From: an uncultured Bacteroidota bacterium
GTDB taxonomy: Bacteria > Bacteroidota > Bacteroidia > Bacteroidales > P3
Assembly (NCBI GenBank): GCA_902800395.1
Contig: CADCEC010000001.1
Span: forward strand, 231,466-295,465
Reading direction: 5' to 3'
DNA: 64,000 bases
Part shown: piece by piece, positions 25,911-35,521 of the stretch
Numbering within the stretch: the stretch's first letter is position 1
How the letters are laid out: each line of letters begins with the position of its first letter
Position numbers and translations under genes: made by a program
The notes under the pieces: model-generated
Database searches by the model: none
What the model was told of the DNA's origin: nothing
Seen by the model: only the letters and a program-made list of their open reading frames with translations

Positions 25911-26291
25911 ATGATGGAAACTAAGCGCAGAAACAACACAATTGAAATCGATAAAGACAAGTTCCGGTTCGATGTCGATGTGTATATTTTCAGGGAAGAA
26001 GAGCATCTGACAGCCTATTGCCCATCGCTCGATCTTGCAACAACGGGTACTGACTTCCAGGATGCGGTGAAGAACTTCTACGAGTGCTTGCAACTGCATG
26101 TGGAGTGTTGCCTTGAAATGGGAACATTTGAGGAGGATCTTAAGGAGCACGGTTGGAAAGTCGGCGAAAAGAAGATTGTGCCACCATCGTTCCGCACACA
26201 GCTCCGCAACCGTCAGCTGTCAGGACTGCTCCAAAGCAACACCAATTATGAGCGTATCTCCGCTCCTGTTAGAATTGCTGCTCTCGCATGA
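25911..26291 (+). CDS. hicB: HicB-family antitoxin
   Basis: 126 aa from ATG 25911; a second ATG follows at 25914. The partial RNase-H-like HicB fold is visible as DVDVYIFREEEHLTAYCPSL then DLATTGTDFQDAVKNFYECL. HicB normally binds and inhibits HicA and represses its own promoter. Its stop overlaps the hicA start (ATGA). The antitoxin-first order is common in Bacteroidota. The upstream in-frame extension runs through the groEL remnant and the promoter and is rejected. Confidence 0.85.
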   Translation: MMETKRRNNTIEIDKDKFRFDVDVYIFREEEHLTAYCPSLDLATTGTDFQDAVKNFYECLQLHVECCLEMGTFEEDLKEHGWKVGEKKIVPPSFRTQLRNRQLSGLLQSNTNYERISAPVRIAALA

Positions 26292-26521
26292 AAAAGTTGT
26301 CAAATATCACGCTAAAAGAGTTTCGCGCCATTTTGACGGCTCTCGGCTTGCACAAGATGCGGACAAAAGGCGGACATGAAGCATGGGTACGGGAAGGCTT
26401 GAAGCGCACAGTCATTATTCAAACCCATGTTGACCCTGTCTCAGAACTAGTGGTGAGAAAAACTATCAACGACCTCGGCATCAGCCGTGAGAAATTTATT
26501 GAAATGCTGGAGTCGTTATAA
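26288..26521 (+). CDS. hicA: HicA-family mRNA interferase toxin
   Basis: 77 aa, normal length. The compact dsRBD-like fold has GGHEAWVR with the catalytic His near residue 30, followed by TVIIQTHVDPVSELVVRKTIND. HicA cleaves mRNA when not held by HicB. It is translationally coupled to hicB. The module sits between two copies of the groEL 3' end and terminator. Confidence 0.88.
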   Translation: MKKLSNITLKEFRAILTALGLHKMRTKGGHEAWVREGLKRTVIIQTHVDPVSELVVRKTINDLGISREKFIEMLESL

Positions 26522-26549
26522 TATTCATGTTAATAGCATAAAACAAACA

Positions 26550-26571
26550 AGGGTGCCCAATTGGACACCCT
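26550..26571. terminator. groEL terminator hairpin
   Basis: Stem AAGGGTGCCC/GGACACCCTT with loop AATT, palindromic enough to serve both hicA (plus) and groEL (minus). A one-base variant is at 25656-25677. Confidence 0.7.
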
Positions 26572-26604
26572 TTGATTGTTGATATTGCTCTCCGCGAGCA
26601 CGCG

Positions 26605-28420
<1,816 letters not shown>

Positions 28421-28690
28421 TTAAATGATAGCGTAGATGTCGCTTTCTTTCATGATCATCAGCTTCTCGCCGTCGATTTCGATCTCGGTGCCGCTGTACT
28501 TGCCGTAGAGGACGTTGTCGCCCACCTTGACGGTCATCTCATGGTCTTTGGTGCCCTTGCCCACGGCGAGGACTTCGCCGCGCTGCGGTTTCTCCTTGGC
28601 GGTGTCGGGGATGATGATGCCGCTGGCGGTCTTCTGTTCAGCCTCGGCGGGACGCACGAGGACTCTGTCTGCTAAAGGTTTGATGTTCAT
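28421..28690 (-). CDS. groS: co-chaperonin GroES (Cpn10)
   Basis: 89 aa, full length. [21 protein letters not shown] and the mobile loop [10 protein letters not shown] are typical, with [21 protein letters not shown] near the C-terminus. It caps the GroEL cage. First gene of groES-groEL; its upstream region carries an 11-bp-period inverted repeat. No CIRCE element was found. Confidence 0.97.
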   Translation of the reverse strand: MNIKPLADRVLVRPAEAEQKTASGIIIPDTAKEKPQRGEVLAVGKGTKDHEMTVKVGDNVLYGKYSGTEIEIDGEKLMIMKESDIYAII

Positions 28691-28891
28691 AATGTTTATA
28701 TTTTAATTGTTTTATTGTCTGAATTGTTTGAGTTTCTTTTTGCTGCGTCAGCCACTCAAGCATTAACGCATTCACGCAATCAAGCAATCAACAACCGTGC
28801 CAAACCCCATAAAACTGCCAACCACTGCCACCGACTGACAAATTGTCAGCAGTAAAGTGTCAAGATGCTTCTAAATAAATCATTTGTATGT
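28691..28891. other. non-coding leader region of groES
   Basis: About 200 bp with no convincing ORF. It has an A/T-rich stretch next to groES, a run of short CAAGC/AATCA-type imperfect repeats (28756-28795) and nothing else I can name. Confidence 0.5.
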
Positions 28892-28953
28892 TATATGTTC
28901 AGTATTTGTTCAGTATTTGTTCAGTAAAACACTGAACAAATACTGAACATATA
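28892..28953. repeat. 11-bp-period inverted array upstream of groES
   Basis: Units of TTCAGTATTTG repeat with period 11 and then face their complement. The outer arms (28892-28914 and 28931-28953) are a perfect 23-bp inverted repeat with a 16-nt loop. The arrangement resembles the array at 63687-63782. Confidence 0.8.
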
Positions 28954-28970
28954 CCGTAGAACAATCGCAA

Positions 28971-29020
28971 AAAAGAACTGCCACATGTTGACGATTCGTC
29001 ATCCATGTGGCAGTTCTTTT
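28971..29020. terminator. strong terminator of the second ECF operon
   Basis: A perfect 17-bp stem (arms AAAAGAACTGCCACATG and its complement) with a 16-nt loop, A-run on one side and T-run on the other. It lies 20 nt beyond the stop of the 422-aa lipoprotein. Confidence 0.85.
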
Positions 29021-29039
29021 GCAATGGGTGTTGTTGTTA

Positions 29040-30308
29040 TTAGTCGTTGTATTCGTAGGTCCAGCGGATGGTGCTGCCGTCGGTCCATGTCATTTGGGCA
29101 GTGGCAATGGTGCCATCGGCGTTGTAGGTGTGGGAAATCCACATCTCAGGTCCCTGCCCATAGATGTGAGTCAGGTTGTGACGACTCCAAAATGTTTTCC
29201 ATGGAAGGAATGTATTGTATCCCGGCAGCAGCGATGTGGTGCCTGTGGAGATGCCGTAAGGCTGTGAGGCGATGTCATACTCGTAAGCCTCAATCAGAAC
29301 ATCCCATATACTTGTCTTGTGGATAAGGTCGCCATTGATCCAGACGAGGTAATAGTCAAACCGTCTTATGCCGTTGGGGATTACATAGCCTGAGCGTACA
29401 AAATGTTGGAAATCGCCGACGCTATCGTAGAAGAAGTCGAGGCCCTCGGTTCCCCTTTCTACAAAGTTGAGGTAATCAGGAAGGAAGTACCAATCCAACC
29501 CAAGGAACTCTTTGTAGTAATAACTCCCTACATTATAAACGTTGTAGGCATGGTCGGTTTGGAATTCCTGAGAGAGGCGTCCACTATCATCGTAAATGTA
29601 TTGGAATTCTTTAACCAGATTGCTGTCATTATCGTATAAATACATCGAGGTGCGGAGCCCACTCGCGTAGGTGAGGACTGCAGTGTTGTGGACATGGAGG
29701 ACAGAGTCGACCGTAATGCCGTCTAACATGTACAAGATAGTCTCTTCATCCATGTCGACATGGGTCAATAGGTTGCCATTCCAGTCGTAGTTGTAGACTA
29801 CATGAAGGCCATAATTATTTTCGTATTCTGGTCTCCAGTATCTGGAAATGATTTGTCCCGACCCGCAGGATTTGGTCATGGTGACGCGACTCAGCCGTTT
29901 CATGTTTTCCTGGGATTGCGGGGCGTTGGCATAGGCGGTGCCGTGGTAGGTGTGGGTCTTGATATCGTAGGTCACTGTGACGGTGCGACCGTCGTCTTCC
30001 ATTTGGGCCATCCAGCGCTTCATTTCCTCGCGGGAGGTGGTGCTGTAAGTGACGGCCTCCTTGGTGGCACTCTTGGTGGCGTGGTGGGCGTTGTGGAAGG
30101 TGACGCTGCTGCCGCCCTCGGCATAGTCGCAAAACTGGTCGAGCAGGGCGTCCCATTCGGCTTCTGTGGTGAGGTGGACGGTAGTGGTGGTCTGTTCGGC
30201 CACCGTGTAGACGATATCGCGCTCGTGGCGCAGTTCTTCCTTGTCTTTGTTGCAGGCCGCAACGGTGAACACGGCGGCCAGCAGGGCGAAAAATCTGATG
30301 GTTTTCAT
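29040..30308 (-). CDS. lipoprotein with shared N-terminal domain plus C-terminal YD-like strands
   Basis: 422 aa, lipobox VAAC (Cys19). The N-terminal domain (about 30-130; VHLTTEAEWDALLDQFCDY, then STTSREEMKRWMAQME and VTVTYD...GTAY) is shared with the lipoproteins at 31111 and 34285. The rest (140-422) is Tyr/Asp-rich, with repeated strand motifs such as VVYNYDWNGNLLTHVD, YIYDDSGRLSQEF and HTYNADGTIATAQMTW, resembling RHS/YD-type strands. It is the last gene of the sigma-led operon starting at 33505. Probably surface or periplasmic; function unknown. Confidence 0.75.
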   Translation of the reverse strand: MKTIRFFALLAAVFTVAACNKDKEELRHERDIVYTVAEQTTTTVHLTTEAEWDALLDQFCDYAEGGSSVTFHNAHHATKSATKEAVTYSTTSREEMKRWMAQMEDDGRTVTVTYDIKTHTYHGTAYANAPQSQENMKRLSRVTMTKSCGSGQIISRYWRPEYENNYGLHVVYNYDWNGNLLTHVDMDEETILYMLDGITVDSVLHVHNTAVLTYASGLRTSMYLYDNDSNLVKEFQYIYDDSGRLSQEFQTDHAYNVYNVGSYYYKEFLGLDWYFLPDYLNFVERGTEGLDFFYDSVGDFQHFVRSGYVIPNGIRRFDYYLVWINGDLIHKTSIWDVLIEAYEYDIASQPYGISTGTTSLLPGYNTFLPWKTFWSRHNLTHIYGQGPEMWISHTYNADGTIATAQMTWTDGSTIRWTYEYND

Positions 30309-30319
30309 GTCGTATTTCT

Positions 30320-31108
30320 TTATAGTCTGAATCCGATTCGTGTCGTTATCATGATGGGGATGATTTCTCCGAGGAGGAAGTTCTGCTTCCCGTCGGTCAA
30401 GTCGGCCGGGTACGGGTGGGTGTTGACGCTATAGTCCTCGACACCTGATATTTGGTGGCTGCCGAGATACCACAGCCCGGCATCGAACTGCCAGCGCCAG
30501 GCGAAGCGATAGCCCACCCCGAGGTGGAAGGCCACAGCCACGGTGGTGGTGTAGTGGTCGGTATAGATATAGTCGTAGAGCGTTTGTCCCTGTATCACCA
30601 GCGGCTGTTGCCCATCCCGCAGTGTAGCGCCGCGGTCGGTGACGATGAGGCAGTCCGCACCCGCCTGAGCTTCGACGAAAAAGCACCGGCCATTGGTTGT
30701 GGGCCACTCATACCTCAGGCCTGCCATCAGCGGCAGGTTGATATAGCCGGGCAGGGTGAACTTCACCTCGCTGAAGTTGCTCTCCAGGGCTTTCCGTGTC
30801 TCAAAAAGACTGGTCTTGATGTCGCTGCCCATGTCGTTGTAGATGAAGTCGAAGCTCAGCAGCAGGCTGAGGTGGTCGTAGTCCGACATGGGTCTGCACC
30901 ATTGCACACCGAGCATGCCGCCCTGTCCTGCACCGCCCCACGGCCCTTTTGTCGCCAGGCCCCATTGGTTGCTGGCAAGGTCGGACTGCGCAAATTCGCC
31001 CATCGGGAACGACCAGCCGCCGGTGAGGGTGAACCGGGTGTTCTGCGCCATTGCCATGTTGGCAGACAGCATCACGAGGGTCAATAATATAGAAGAGAGA
31101 TGTTTCAT
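30320..31108 (-). CDS. outer-membrane beta-barrel-like protein
   Basis: 262 aa with an SPI signal (ending NMAMAQ). Alternating amphipathic strands, glycine-rich turns and a terminal aromatic/Leu strand (IMITTRIGFRL) fit a porin-like or PorT-type barrel. Bounded closely on both sides (11 nt and 2 nt) by lipoprotein genes that share a domain, it may be their outer-membrane partner. No family name can be given. Confidence 0.7.
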   Translation of the reverse strand: MKHLSSILLTLVMLSANMAMAQNTRFTLTGGWSFPMGEFAQSDLASNQWGLATKGPWGGAGQGGMLGVQWCRPMSDYDHLSLLLSFDFIYNDMGSDIKTSLFETRKALESNFSEVKFTLPGYINLPLMAGLRYEWPTTNGRCFFVEAQAGADCLIVTDRGATLRDGQQPLVIQGQTLYDYIYTDHYTTTVAVAFHLGVGYRFAWRWQFDAGLWYLGSHQISGVEDYSVNTHPYPADLTDGKQNFLLGEIIPIMITTRIGFRL

Positions 31109-31110
31109 AT

Positions 31111-32280
31111 TCAGTCAACGTATTCAAAAGTCCAACTGACGTGGCTGCCGTCGGTCCAGCGCGGTATGACCGCCGTGGCGGCACGGCCCGCAGCGTCGTG
31201 GGTGTACTGCAGCTCAAAGTCGCCATAGTCGCTCCCGCACCAGTCGACACGCGAGATGTTGTGACTGCTCCACAGGTTCTGCGGCCAGAAGACTCCGGTG
31301 TAGTAGGGCAGCAGTACATGTACGCCGATGACGATACCGCGCGGACGCAAGGAATTGTCGTATTCAAAGTTGACTACCGGCTGTCCGTCTTCGTTGACAA
31401 AATGGGCCACATCTCCGTTCTCCCATTCGGCGACGGCACCCCAGACGGTGACGGGCTCCATCACGTCCGAGCCATACTGCGAAGCCATGAAGGTGTGTAC
31501 GGGGCAGACGGGTTTCCCCTCTTCGTTGTAGACAAAGGTGTAGACCCCGCCGTTGTCCCACGGGAACTCTTGCACCGCCAATCTGCCGCCCAGGTAGGTG
31601 TTTCTTACGTCGCCTATCGCTGTGCATAAGCCGTTCTGGTAGGTGAGGATGGCGGTGCTGTGATCCACCGAGGTGTCGCTGGTGCCGTCGAGGCTTCGCC
31701 AAACGGAGAACCACTCCTCGTCCACCGAGGTCAGCAGGTCGCCGTCCCACGTGTAGGTATAGACGATATGACGCTCCCAGCTGGCCATGCCTGTGGAGTC
31801 GAAGGTTTGATCGAAGGTGACGCGGCTCAGGCGCGGACCCTCGTCCTGCGTCGGTGGGGCGACGGCATAGGCGGTGCCGTTCCAGGTGCCCGTCTCGCGG
31901 TTGTAGGTCACGGTGACGGTCTTGCCGGCATCTTCCATGCGGCGCATCCAGGCTTTCATCTCCTCGCGGCTGGTGGTGGAGAACTTTGTAGCCTCCTTGG
32001 AAGGTGTGCCGGAAGTGTGTCCGTTGTGGTAGAAGGTGACGGCTTGGCCCTGCTCGGCATAGTCGCAGAAGCGGTCGAGCAGCGCATCGAGGTTCTGGTT
32101 TGAGGTGATGTCGGCTTCGATGGGTGTGACTGGAGTTGTCGGATTGGCCACGACATAGGTTATAGTGTTGCGGGAAGTGCTGTCGCTCTCCGGTTCGCAG
32201 GCCGCAAGGGTGATCACAGCGGCCAGCAGGGCGAGGAATAATGTTGAATGATGAATGTTGAATGATGAACGGTGTTTCAT
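31111..32280 (-). CDS. lipoprotein, paralogue of the 422-aa protein
   Basis: 389 aa from ATG 32280. The signal MKHRSSFNIHHSTLFLALLA ends in a lipobox TLAAC and includes residues coded by a period-7 array. The N-terminal domain (about 45-150) has LDALLDRFCDYAEQGQAVTF, STTSREEMKAWMRRME and GKTVTVTY, as in the lipoproteins at 29040 and 34285. The C-terminal half has YD-like strands (YTYTWDGDLLTSVD, QYTHDAAGRAATAV), as in the 422-aa protein. Fourth gene of the operon headed by the sigma gene at 33505. Confidence 0.75.
   Translation of the reverse strand: MKHRSSFNIHHSTLFLALLAAVITLAACEPESDSTSRNTITYVVANPTTPVTPIEADITSNQNLDALLDRFCDYAEQGQAVTFYHNGHTSGTPSKEATKFSTTSREEMKAWMRRMEDAGKTVTVTYNRETGTWNGTAYAVAPPTQDEGPRLSRVTFDQTFDSTGMASWERHIVYTYTWDGDLLTSVDEEWFSVWRSLDGTSDTSVDHSTAILTYQNGLCTAIGDVRNTYLGGRLAVQEFPWDNGGVYTFVYNEEGKPVCPVHTFMASQYGSDVMEPVTVWGAVAEWENGDVAHFVNEDGQPVVNFEYDNSLRPRGIVIGVHVLLPYYTGVFWPQNLWSSHNISRVDWCGSDYGDFELQYTHDAAGRAATAVIPRWTDGSHVSWTFEYVD
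32240..32267. repeat. heptamer array (AATGTTG/AATGATG) in a lipoprotein signal
   Basis: Four period-7 units read as the F-N-I-H-H-S-T part of the signal peptide of the 389-aa lipoprotein. Confidence 0.75.
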
Positions 32281-32288
32281 ATCTTTAT

Positions 32289-32370
32289 AATTCTCAATTA
32301 TCAATTCTCAATTCTCAATTCTCAATTTTCAATTTTCAATTTTCAATTCTCAATTCTCAATTTTCAATTT
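32289..32370. repeat. long heptamer array (TCAATTC/TCAATTT, about 11 units)
   Basis: The longest heptamer array in the window. It fills the gap between two lipoprotein genes and extends into the upstream one, where it encodes the final KLKIEN and the TGA stop. Confidence 0.85.
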
Positions 32371-32769
32371 ATCCAGTTGGTAGTCGAGTAACGCCTGGTA
32401 CTGTACCGAGTCCTCGATGCGGTAGAAAGCTATGGTGCGGTCCGCGTGTACGGCCATAGCGCGCCAGGCGGGGCGCACGTCGCGCTTGACGCGCCTAGCG
32501 GGGTGGTCAATCTCTCCCATCCACGAGGTGACGCCCTCGGAGGTGCGGATGTCGAACTCGGTCTTGAGGCTCTGCCAGGCAGCACTGTCGTCGGCCACGA
32601 GGATGACGACGTCGGTCTTCACCGTGTCGCAGAGCTGGAAGCCCTTGACTTGCGCCACCGTGAGGTCTTGCCGTGCTGCATACTGCCGGTACAACGGCAC
32701 CTCCTCCACCTCACGCGAGCAGGACAGGAATGCCAGAGACAGCAGTAATATGAATAATAGGCGTTTCAT
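32350..32769 (-). CDS. small lipoprotein, third gene of ECF operon 2
   Basis: 139 aa, lipobox FLSC. Clear paralogue of the 160-aa protein at 35035. Shared features are a Y-x-x-Y-A-x-R-Q-(D/E)-L start, a VKGFQLCDTVKTDVVIL strand (VDGFKLSDSVRIDVVML in the other copy), EFDIR, SW(M/L)G, NPARR/HPARR and AFYRI-x-D ending in a Y-x-A-L-(L/I)-D-Y-Q helix. Its start overlaps the 93-aa gene by 4 nt. Periplasmic; function unknown, possibly the sensor or ligand of the anti-sigma-like protein. Confidence 0.75.
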   Translation of the reverse strand: MKRLLFILLLSLAFLSCSREVEEVPLYRQYAARQDLTVAQVKGFQLCDTVKTDVVILVADDSAAWQSLKTEFDIRTSEGVTSWMGEIDHPARRVKRDVRPAWRAMAVHADRTIAFYRIEDSVQYQALLDYQLDKLKIEN

Positions 32770-33047
32770 AATGTCTCTGTTGTCAAGATGTTCGAGGCTA
32801 CCTTAGCCCAATGGCCTTCGGCGATGCCGCTGCGGTTGCAGGCGACGTAGTCGTAATCTTTTGAAGTTGAAGGTTGAAAGTTGAAGATTGAAAATCCGGC
32901 GACTACCAACACGGCCACGGTGGCCAGCGCCGTGCGGCGTTGGTGTCGGCGGCGCAGCCATGCGGGGTAGTCCTGCCGCAGTCGCTGCTGAAGGCCCTGT
33001 TGCTCCTCCTGTTCCCAGATGCTGTCGAATGTCATTTTGTGTTCCAT
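32766..33047 (-). CDS. 93-aa single-TM protein, putative anti-sigma factor (operon 2)
   Basis: A cytoplasmic N-terminal helix (FDSIWEQEEQQGL, then DYPAWLRRRHQRR), one TM helix (about 41-53), then a short periplasmic tail with V-x-C-N-R-x-x-I-A and a final W-x-x-x-A helix. The same layout and residues are in the 93-aa protein at 35522. Overlapping the sigma gene by 16 nt is the classical anti-sigma position. It is too short for a full ZAS domain and has no zinc motif. A period-7 array codes FSIFNFQPST after the TM helix in this copy only. Confidence 0.7.
   Translation of the reverse strand: MEHKMTFDSIWEQEEQQGLQQRLRQDYPAWLRRRHQRRTALATVAVLVVAGFSIFNFQPSTSKDYDYVACNRSGIAEGHWAKVASNILTTETL
32864..32894. 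repeat. heptamer array (AAGTTGA type) in the 93-aa gene
   Basis: Four units and part of a fifth (AAGTTGA, AGGTTGA, AAGTTGA, AGATTGA). The paralogue at 35522 has no such array at this place. Confidence 0.75.
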
Positions 33048-33505
33048 TGTTCTCTCAGTTTTTCTTTTATCCGCATCAGGCGTATGCCTACGTGGTTCTT
33101 TGTCATGCCAGTCTTGCGGCCAATCTCTTTGTAGCCGTAGCCCTCAAGGTGCATGGTGACGATGGTGTGGTCGGGCTCGGGTAGGAGGGCTATGAGTTCG
33201 TGGAGTGTATCGTGGAGGGAGTTGTCGGGAGCGGGTTCGTCGTAGTCGTCGGGGACGGGGGAGGGTGGGGGAGTGCGCCGCTGGAGATCGATGCAGGTGC
33301 TGCGTGCCACGCGCCATATCCATCCAGCCTGCTTCGGAGCCAGCGTGATGCTGAAGAGCTTCTCCCGCTGATTCCACAGCGCCAACATGGTCTCCTGCAG
33401 CAGGTCGTCGACCTCCAGGCCGTCACCACTATAGCGGCGGCATACCGAGAAGAGCAACCCGCGGTAGCGGAGCATCAGCTCGTGGAATGTTTCTGTATCC
33501 TTCAC
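33032..33505 (-). CDS. ECF-type RNA polymerase sigma factor (operon 2)
   Basis: 157 aa from GTG 33505. Sigma region 2 (LMLRYRGLLFSVCRRYSGDG, then DDLLQETMLALWNQREK) and region 4 (LLPEPDHTIVTMHLEGYGYKEIGRKTGMTKNHVG helix-turn-helix) are intact. It is paralogous to 35800-36264. The GTG lies 2 nt after the end of a CGTTATTATAG box, so the mRNA may be almost leaderless. It probably directs its own operon and others with the same box. Confidence 0.88.
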   Translation of the reverse strand: MKDTETFHELMLRYRGLLFSVCRRYSGDGLEVDDLLQETMLALWNQREKLFSITLAPKQAGWIWRVARSTCIDLQRRTPPPSPVPDDYDEPAPDNSLHDTLHELIALLPEPDHTIVTMHLEGYGYKEIGRKTGMTKNHVGIRLMRIKEKLREQWNTK

Positions 33506-33506
33506 A

Positions 33507-33543
33507 CTATAATAACGAATTTCGGAGCCCCAAAATTACAACC
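33507..33543 (-). promoter_or_regulatory. ECF-type promoter, operon 2
   Basis: The minus strand has GGTTGTAATTTTG then CGTTATTATAG, with 23 nt from the T of TGTA to the C of CGTT. The same boxes and spacing are found upstream of 36264 and (with TTCTTATTAG) 34173. Confidence 0.65.
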
Positions 33544-33566
33544 ATCCCTAAAAAAAAAGCAAAAAA

Positions 33567-33592
33567 AAGCGCCTGCCAACCGGCAGGCGCTT
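33567..33592 (-). terminator. rho-independent terminator of the 183-aa lipoprotein gene
   Basis: An 11-bp stem AAGCGCCTGCC with loop AACC, followed in the minus direction by a long U-run. Confidence 0.85.
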
Positions 33593-33621
33593 CATTCGCA
33601 ATTCTTTTATTAACCTTTATT

Positions 33622-34173
33622 TTACTCGTTGTTACGGCTGAAGTTGAGGGTGAGGGTGAGGGGGGTCTCGTCATCAACGTAGAAGAGGTTCAGGTTGAAG
33701 GTGATGATGTCGGTGGCGTCGTCATAGGTGAACTCCAGAGGAGCGATGGTCTCTTCGCCGTCCATGTCCTCAGCGGCAACGGTCAGGTGGCCGGTGTGGG
33801 TGGCACCTTCGTAGGTATACTCATAGGAGACACCGGTAATCTGCTCCAGTTCGCCCTCGCCGCCGCCAAAGGCCATGACATTCTCGGGGAAGCTGAAGTG
33901 GGCATACTGGCCGTCGAAGTTCAGACCGAACACATAGGTCTCTTCAGCAGTGCTGTCCATGCAGGGGATGTCGGTGCCCAGCAGGTTGCTGAGGAACTCG
34001 CTGGTGGTCACGGTGTAGGTCCAGTTGGTGTTGTGGAGGTCGGAAGTGCTCTTCACACGGGCACCGCCGTTGACGGGGTCGGTGTTGCCGCCGTTGTTGA
34101 CATCGTCTTTCTGGCAAGCGGTGAAGGAGAGGGTCAGGGCTGCAAGGGCAGCGATAAACAAGGTCTTTTTCAT
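33622..34173 (-). CDS. monocistronic lipoprotein of unknown function
   Basis: 183 aa, lipobox FTAC (Cys20), then a Gly/Asn linker and a lipocalin-like run of strands (NWTYTVTTSEFLSN, YVFGLNFDGQYAHFSF, VSYEYTYEGATHTGHLTV, ITFNLNLFYV, LTLTLNFSR). The fold is plausibly a small beta-barrel as in lipocalin-like Bacteroidota lipoproteins. It has its own ECF-type promoter (34219-34254) and a strong terminator, so it appears to be a separate target of the neighbouring sigma factors. Confidence 0.75.
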   Translation of the reverse strand: MKKTLFIAALAALTLSFTACQKDDVNNGGNTDPVNGGARVKSTSDLHNTNWTYTVTTSEFLSNLLGTDIPCMDSTAEETYVFGLNFDGQYAHFSFPENVMAFGGGEGELEQITGVSYEYTYEGATHTGHLTVAAEDMDGEETIAPLEFTYDDATDIITFNLNLFYVDDETPLTLTLNFSRNNE

Positions 34174-34218
34174 GATGTTTTTTTTAATGTTTGTGATTAT
34201 TTGATTTGTTTCTTTTCG

Positions 34219-34254
34219 CTAATAAGAACGGAATAACTTTTGAAAAAACTACAG
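34219..34254 (-). promoter_or_regulatory. ECF-type promoter of the monocistronic lipoprotein
   Basis: The minus strand has CTGTAGTTTTTTC then CGTTCTTATTAG, with the same 23-nt spacing from TGTA to CGTT as at the two sigma genes. Confidence 0.55.
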
Positions 34255-34284
34255 ACGGCTGAAATTTTTTTTTCTTTTCTCTTT

Positions 34285-34995
34285 TCACTTTTCATTTTCC
34301 ACTTGAAGGCTGAGGGTTTGGAAGGGTGTGCCGTTGAGGTCGGTGTGGGTGCCGGCAACACCTACGAGCTGCAGTTCGGCGCCGATGAGGAGTGCGACAT
34401 CGCCTTCGGGGGTCTCGCTCTCGTTCCACATCATCATGCCGTGGACGGTGAGGATGAGGGTGCTGCCGTCGGCGAGTTGCATGGCCCATACGGCTCCTCC
34501 CAGCGGCGGATTCTCGAGCACGGGGGTGGGGGCGAGGACGAGGGTGCCGGTGTAGAGCTGTGCCTGCTGGGCATCGTCCTGTCCGAGGTTGACATAGGCG
34601 GTGCCGTTCCAGGTGCCGTTATCGTAGGTTACGCGAACGGTCTTGCCGGCTTTCTCCATCTCTTTCATCCAGGCTTTGAGCTCCTCGCGGTCGGAGGTGG
34701 AGATGGTGGTGGGTGTGTCGGAGGCGTTGCCTTTCATCTGCGAAGGACGGGTACCGACGAACATCACCTGTTCGCCGCTCTGCGTGTAGTCGCAGAAGCG
34801 GTCGAGGAGGGCGTCGAATTCGGCCTCGGTGGTGAGGCGGACGGTGGTACCGTCAAAGACGGAGAGGGCGCTGTGCTCCGAAACGGTGTAGAATATCTCT
34901 CGAGTCTGGTTGTTGCTCTCAGAGTTTTCCTTTTCGCAGGACGTCATGCCCGCTAACCCCATTGTCAACATCAATGCAATGAATATCTTTTTCAT
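34285..34995 (-). CDS. lipoprotein with the shared N-terminal domain (operon 1)
   Basis: 236 aa, lipobox MTSC (Cys20). The domain (about 30-140) shows VRLTTEAEFDALLDRFCDY, STSDREELKAWMKEME and GKTVRVTYDNGTWNGTAY, matching the lipoproteins at 29040 and 31111. After it comes a short strand-rich region instead of the YD-like half. It is the last gene of the operon starting at 36264, occupying the place held in operon 2 by the 389-aa lipoprotein. Confidence 0.78.
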   Translation of the reverse strand: MKKIFIALMLTMGLAGMTSCEKENSESNNQTREIFYTVSEHSALSVFDGTTVRLTTEAEFDALLDRFCDYTQSGEQVMFVGTRPSQMKGNASDTPTTISTSDREELKAWMKEMEKAGKTVRVTYDNGTWNGTAYVNLGQDDAQQAQLYTGTLVLAPTPVLENPPLGGAVWAMQLADGSTLILTVHGMMMWNESETPEGDVALLIGAELQLVGVAGTHTDLNGTPFQTLSLQVENEK

Positions 34996-35034
34996 ATTAA
35001 TATCAATTCTTAATTCTTTATTTATTCGTCATTT

Positions 35035-35517
35035 TTAGTTCTTCATTCTCTCTATCTGGTAGTCGATAAGGGCATCGTACTGAGCCTCGTTATCGATGCG
35101 GTAGAAGGCGACGGTGCGTCTCTCGTGCGAGGCGATGACGCGCAACAGGGGCTGTCCGTTCCATTCGGTGCGCCGTGCGGGATTCTCGGTGTCGCCGAGC
35201 CAGCTCACGGAGCCTTCCTCGCCGCGGATGTCGAATTCTGCGCAGAGCTGCTGCCAGTCCTCATCGTTCTCGGCCTGCAGCATGACGACATCGATGCGCA
35301 CACTGTCGCTGAGCTTGAAGCCGTCGACCTCGGCTACCTTGAGCTCCTGCCGATGGGCGTAGTGCTGATAGAAGGCACTTGCGGAGGGCTCTCCTTCGCG
35401 CGAGCAGCTGGCGAGCGTAATGAAGAATGAAAAATGAAGAATGAAGAATAGGCTTGCGCCAAACATTGACGCCAACCGTTTTCTATTCTTTATTCTTATA
35501 ATATTGTCGTTTCTCAT
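35035..35517 (-). CDS. small lipoprotein, third gene of ECF operon 1
   Basis: 160 aa. The long N-terminus MRNDNIIRIKNRKRLASM leads into a hydrophobic core FFILHFSFFITLASC coded partly by a period-7 array, with the lipid Cys in LASC. It is the paralogue of the 139-aa lipoprotein at 32350 (shared YxxYAxRQxL, GF-x-L-x-D-(S/T)V, EFDIR, SWLGD, NPARR, AFYRID). It lies 4 nt after the 93-aa gene. Confidence 0.75.
   Translation of the reverse strand: MRNDNIIRIKNRKRLASMFGASLFFILHFSFFITLASCSREGEPSASAFYQHYAHRQELKVAEVDGFKLSDSVRIDVVMLQAENDEDWQQLCAEFDIRGEEGSVSWLGDTENPARRTEWNGQPLLRVIASHERRTVAFYRIDNEAQYDALIDYQIERMKN
35419..35450. repeat. heptamer array (AATGAAG/AATGAAA) in a lipoprotein signal
   Basis: Four units and part of a fifth of period 7, read on the minus strand as F-F-I-L-H-F-S-F-F-I in the signal core. 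Confidence 0.78.
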
Positions 35518-35521
35518 TTCT

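Noticed and set aside
28691-28970. CIRCE/HrcA operator upstream of groES
   Set aside because: The inverted repeat found is not the CIRCE sequence (TTAGCACTC-type arms) and has an 11-bp internal period.
32289-32370. Heptamer array as a CRISPR array
   Set aside because: The units are 7 bp with no unique spacers, and no cas genes are present.
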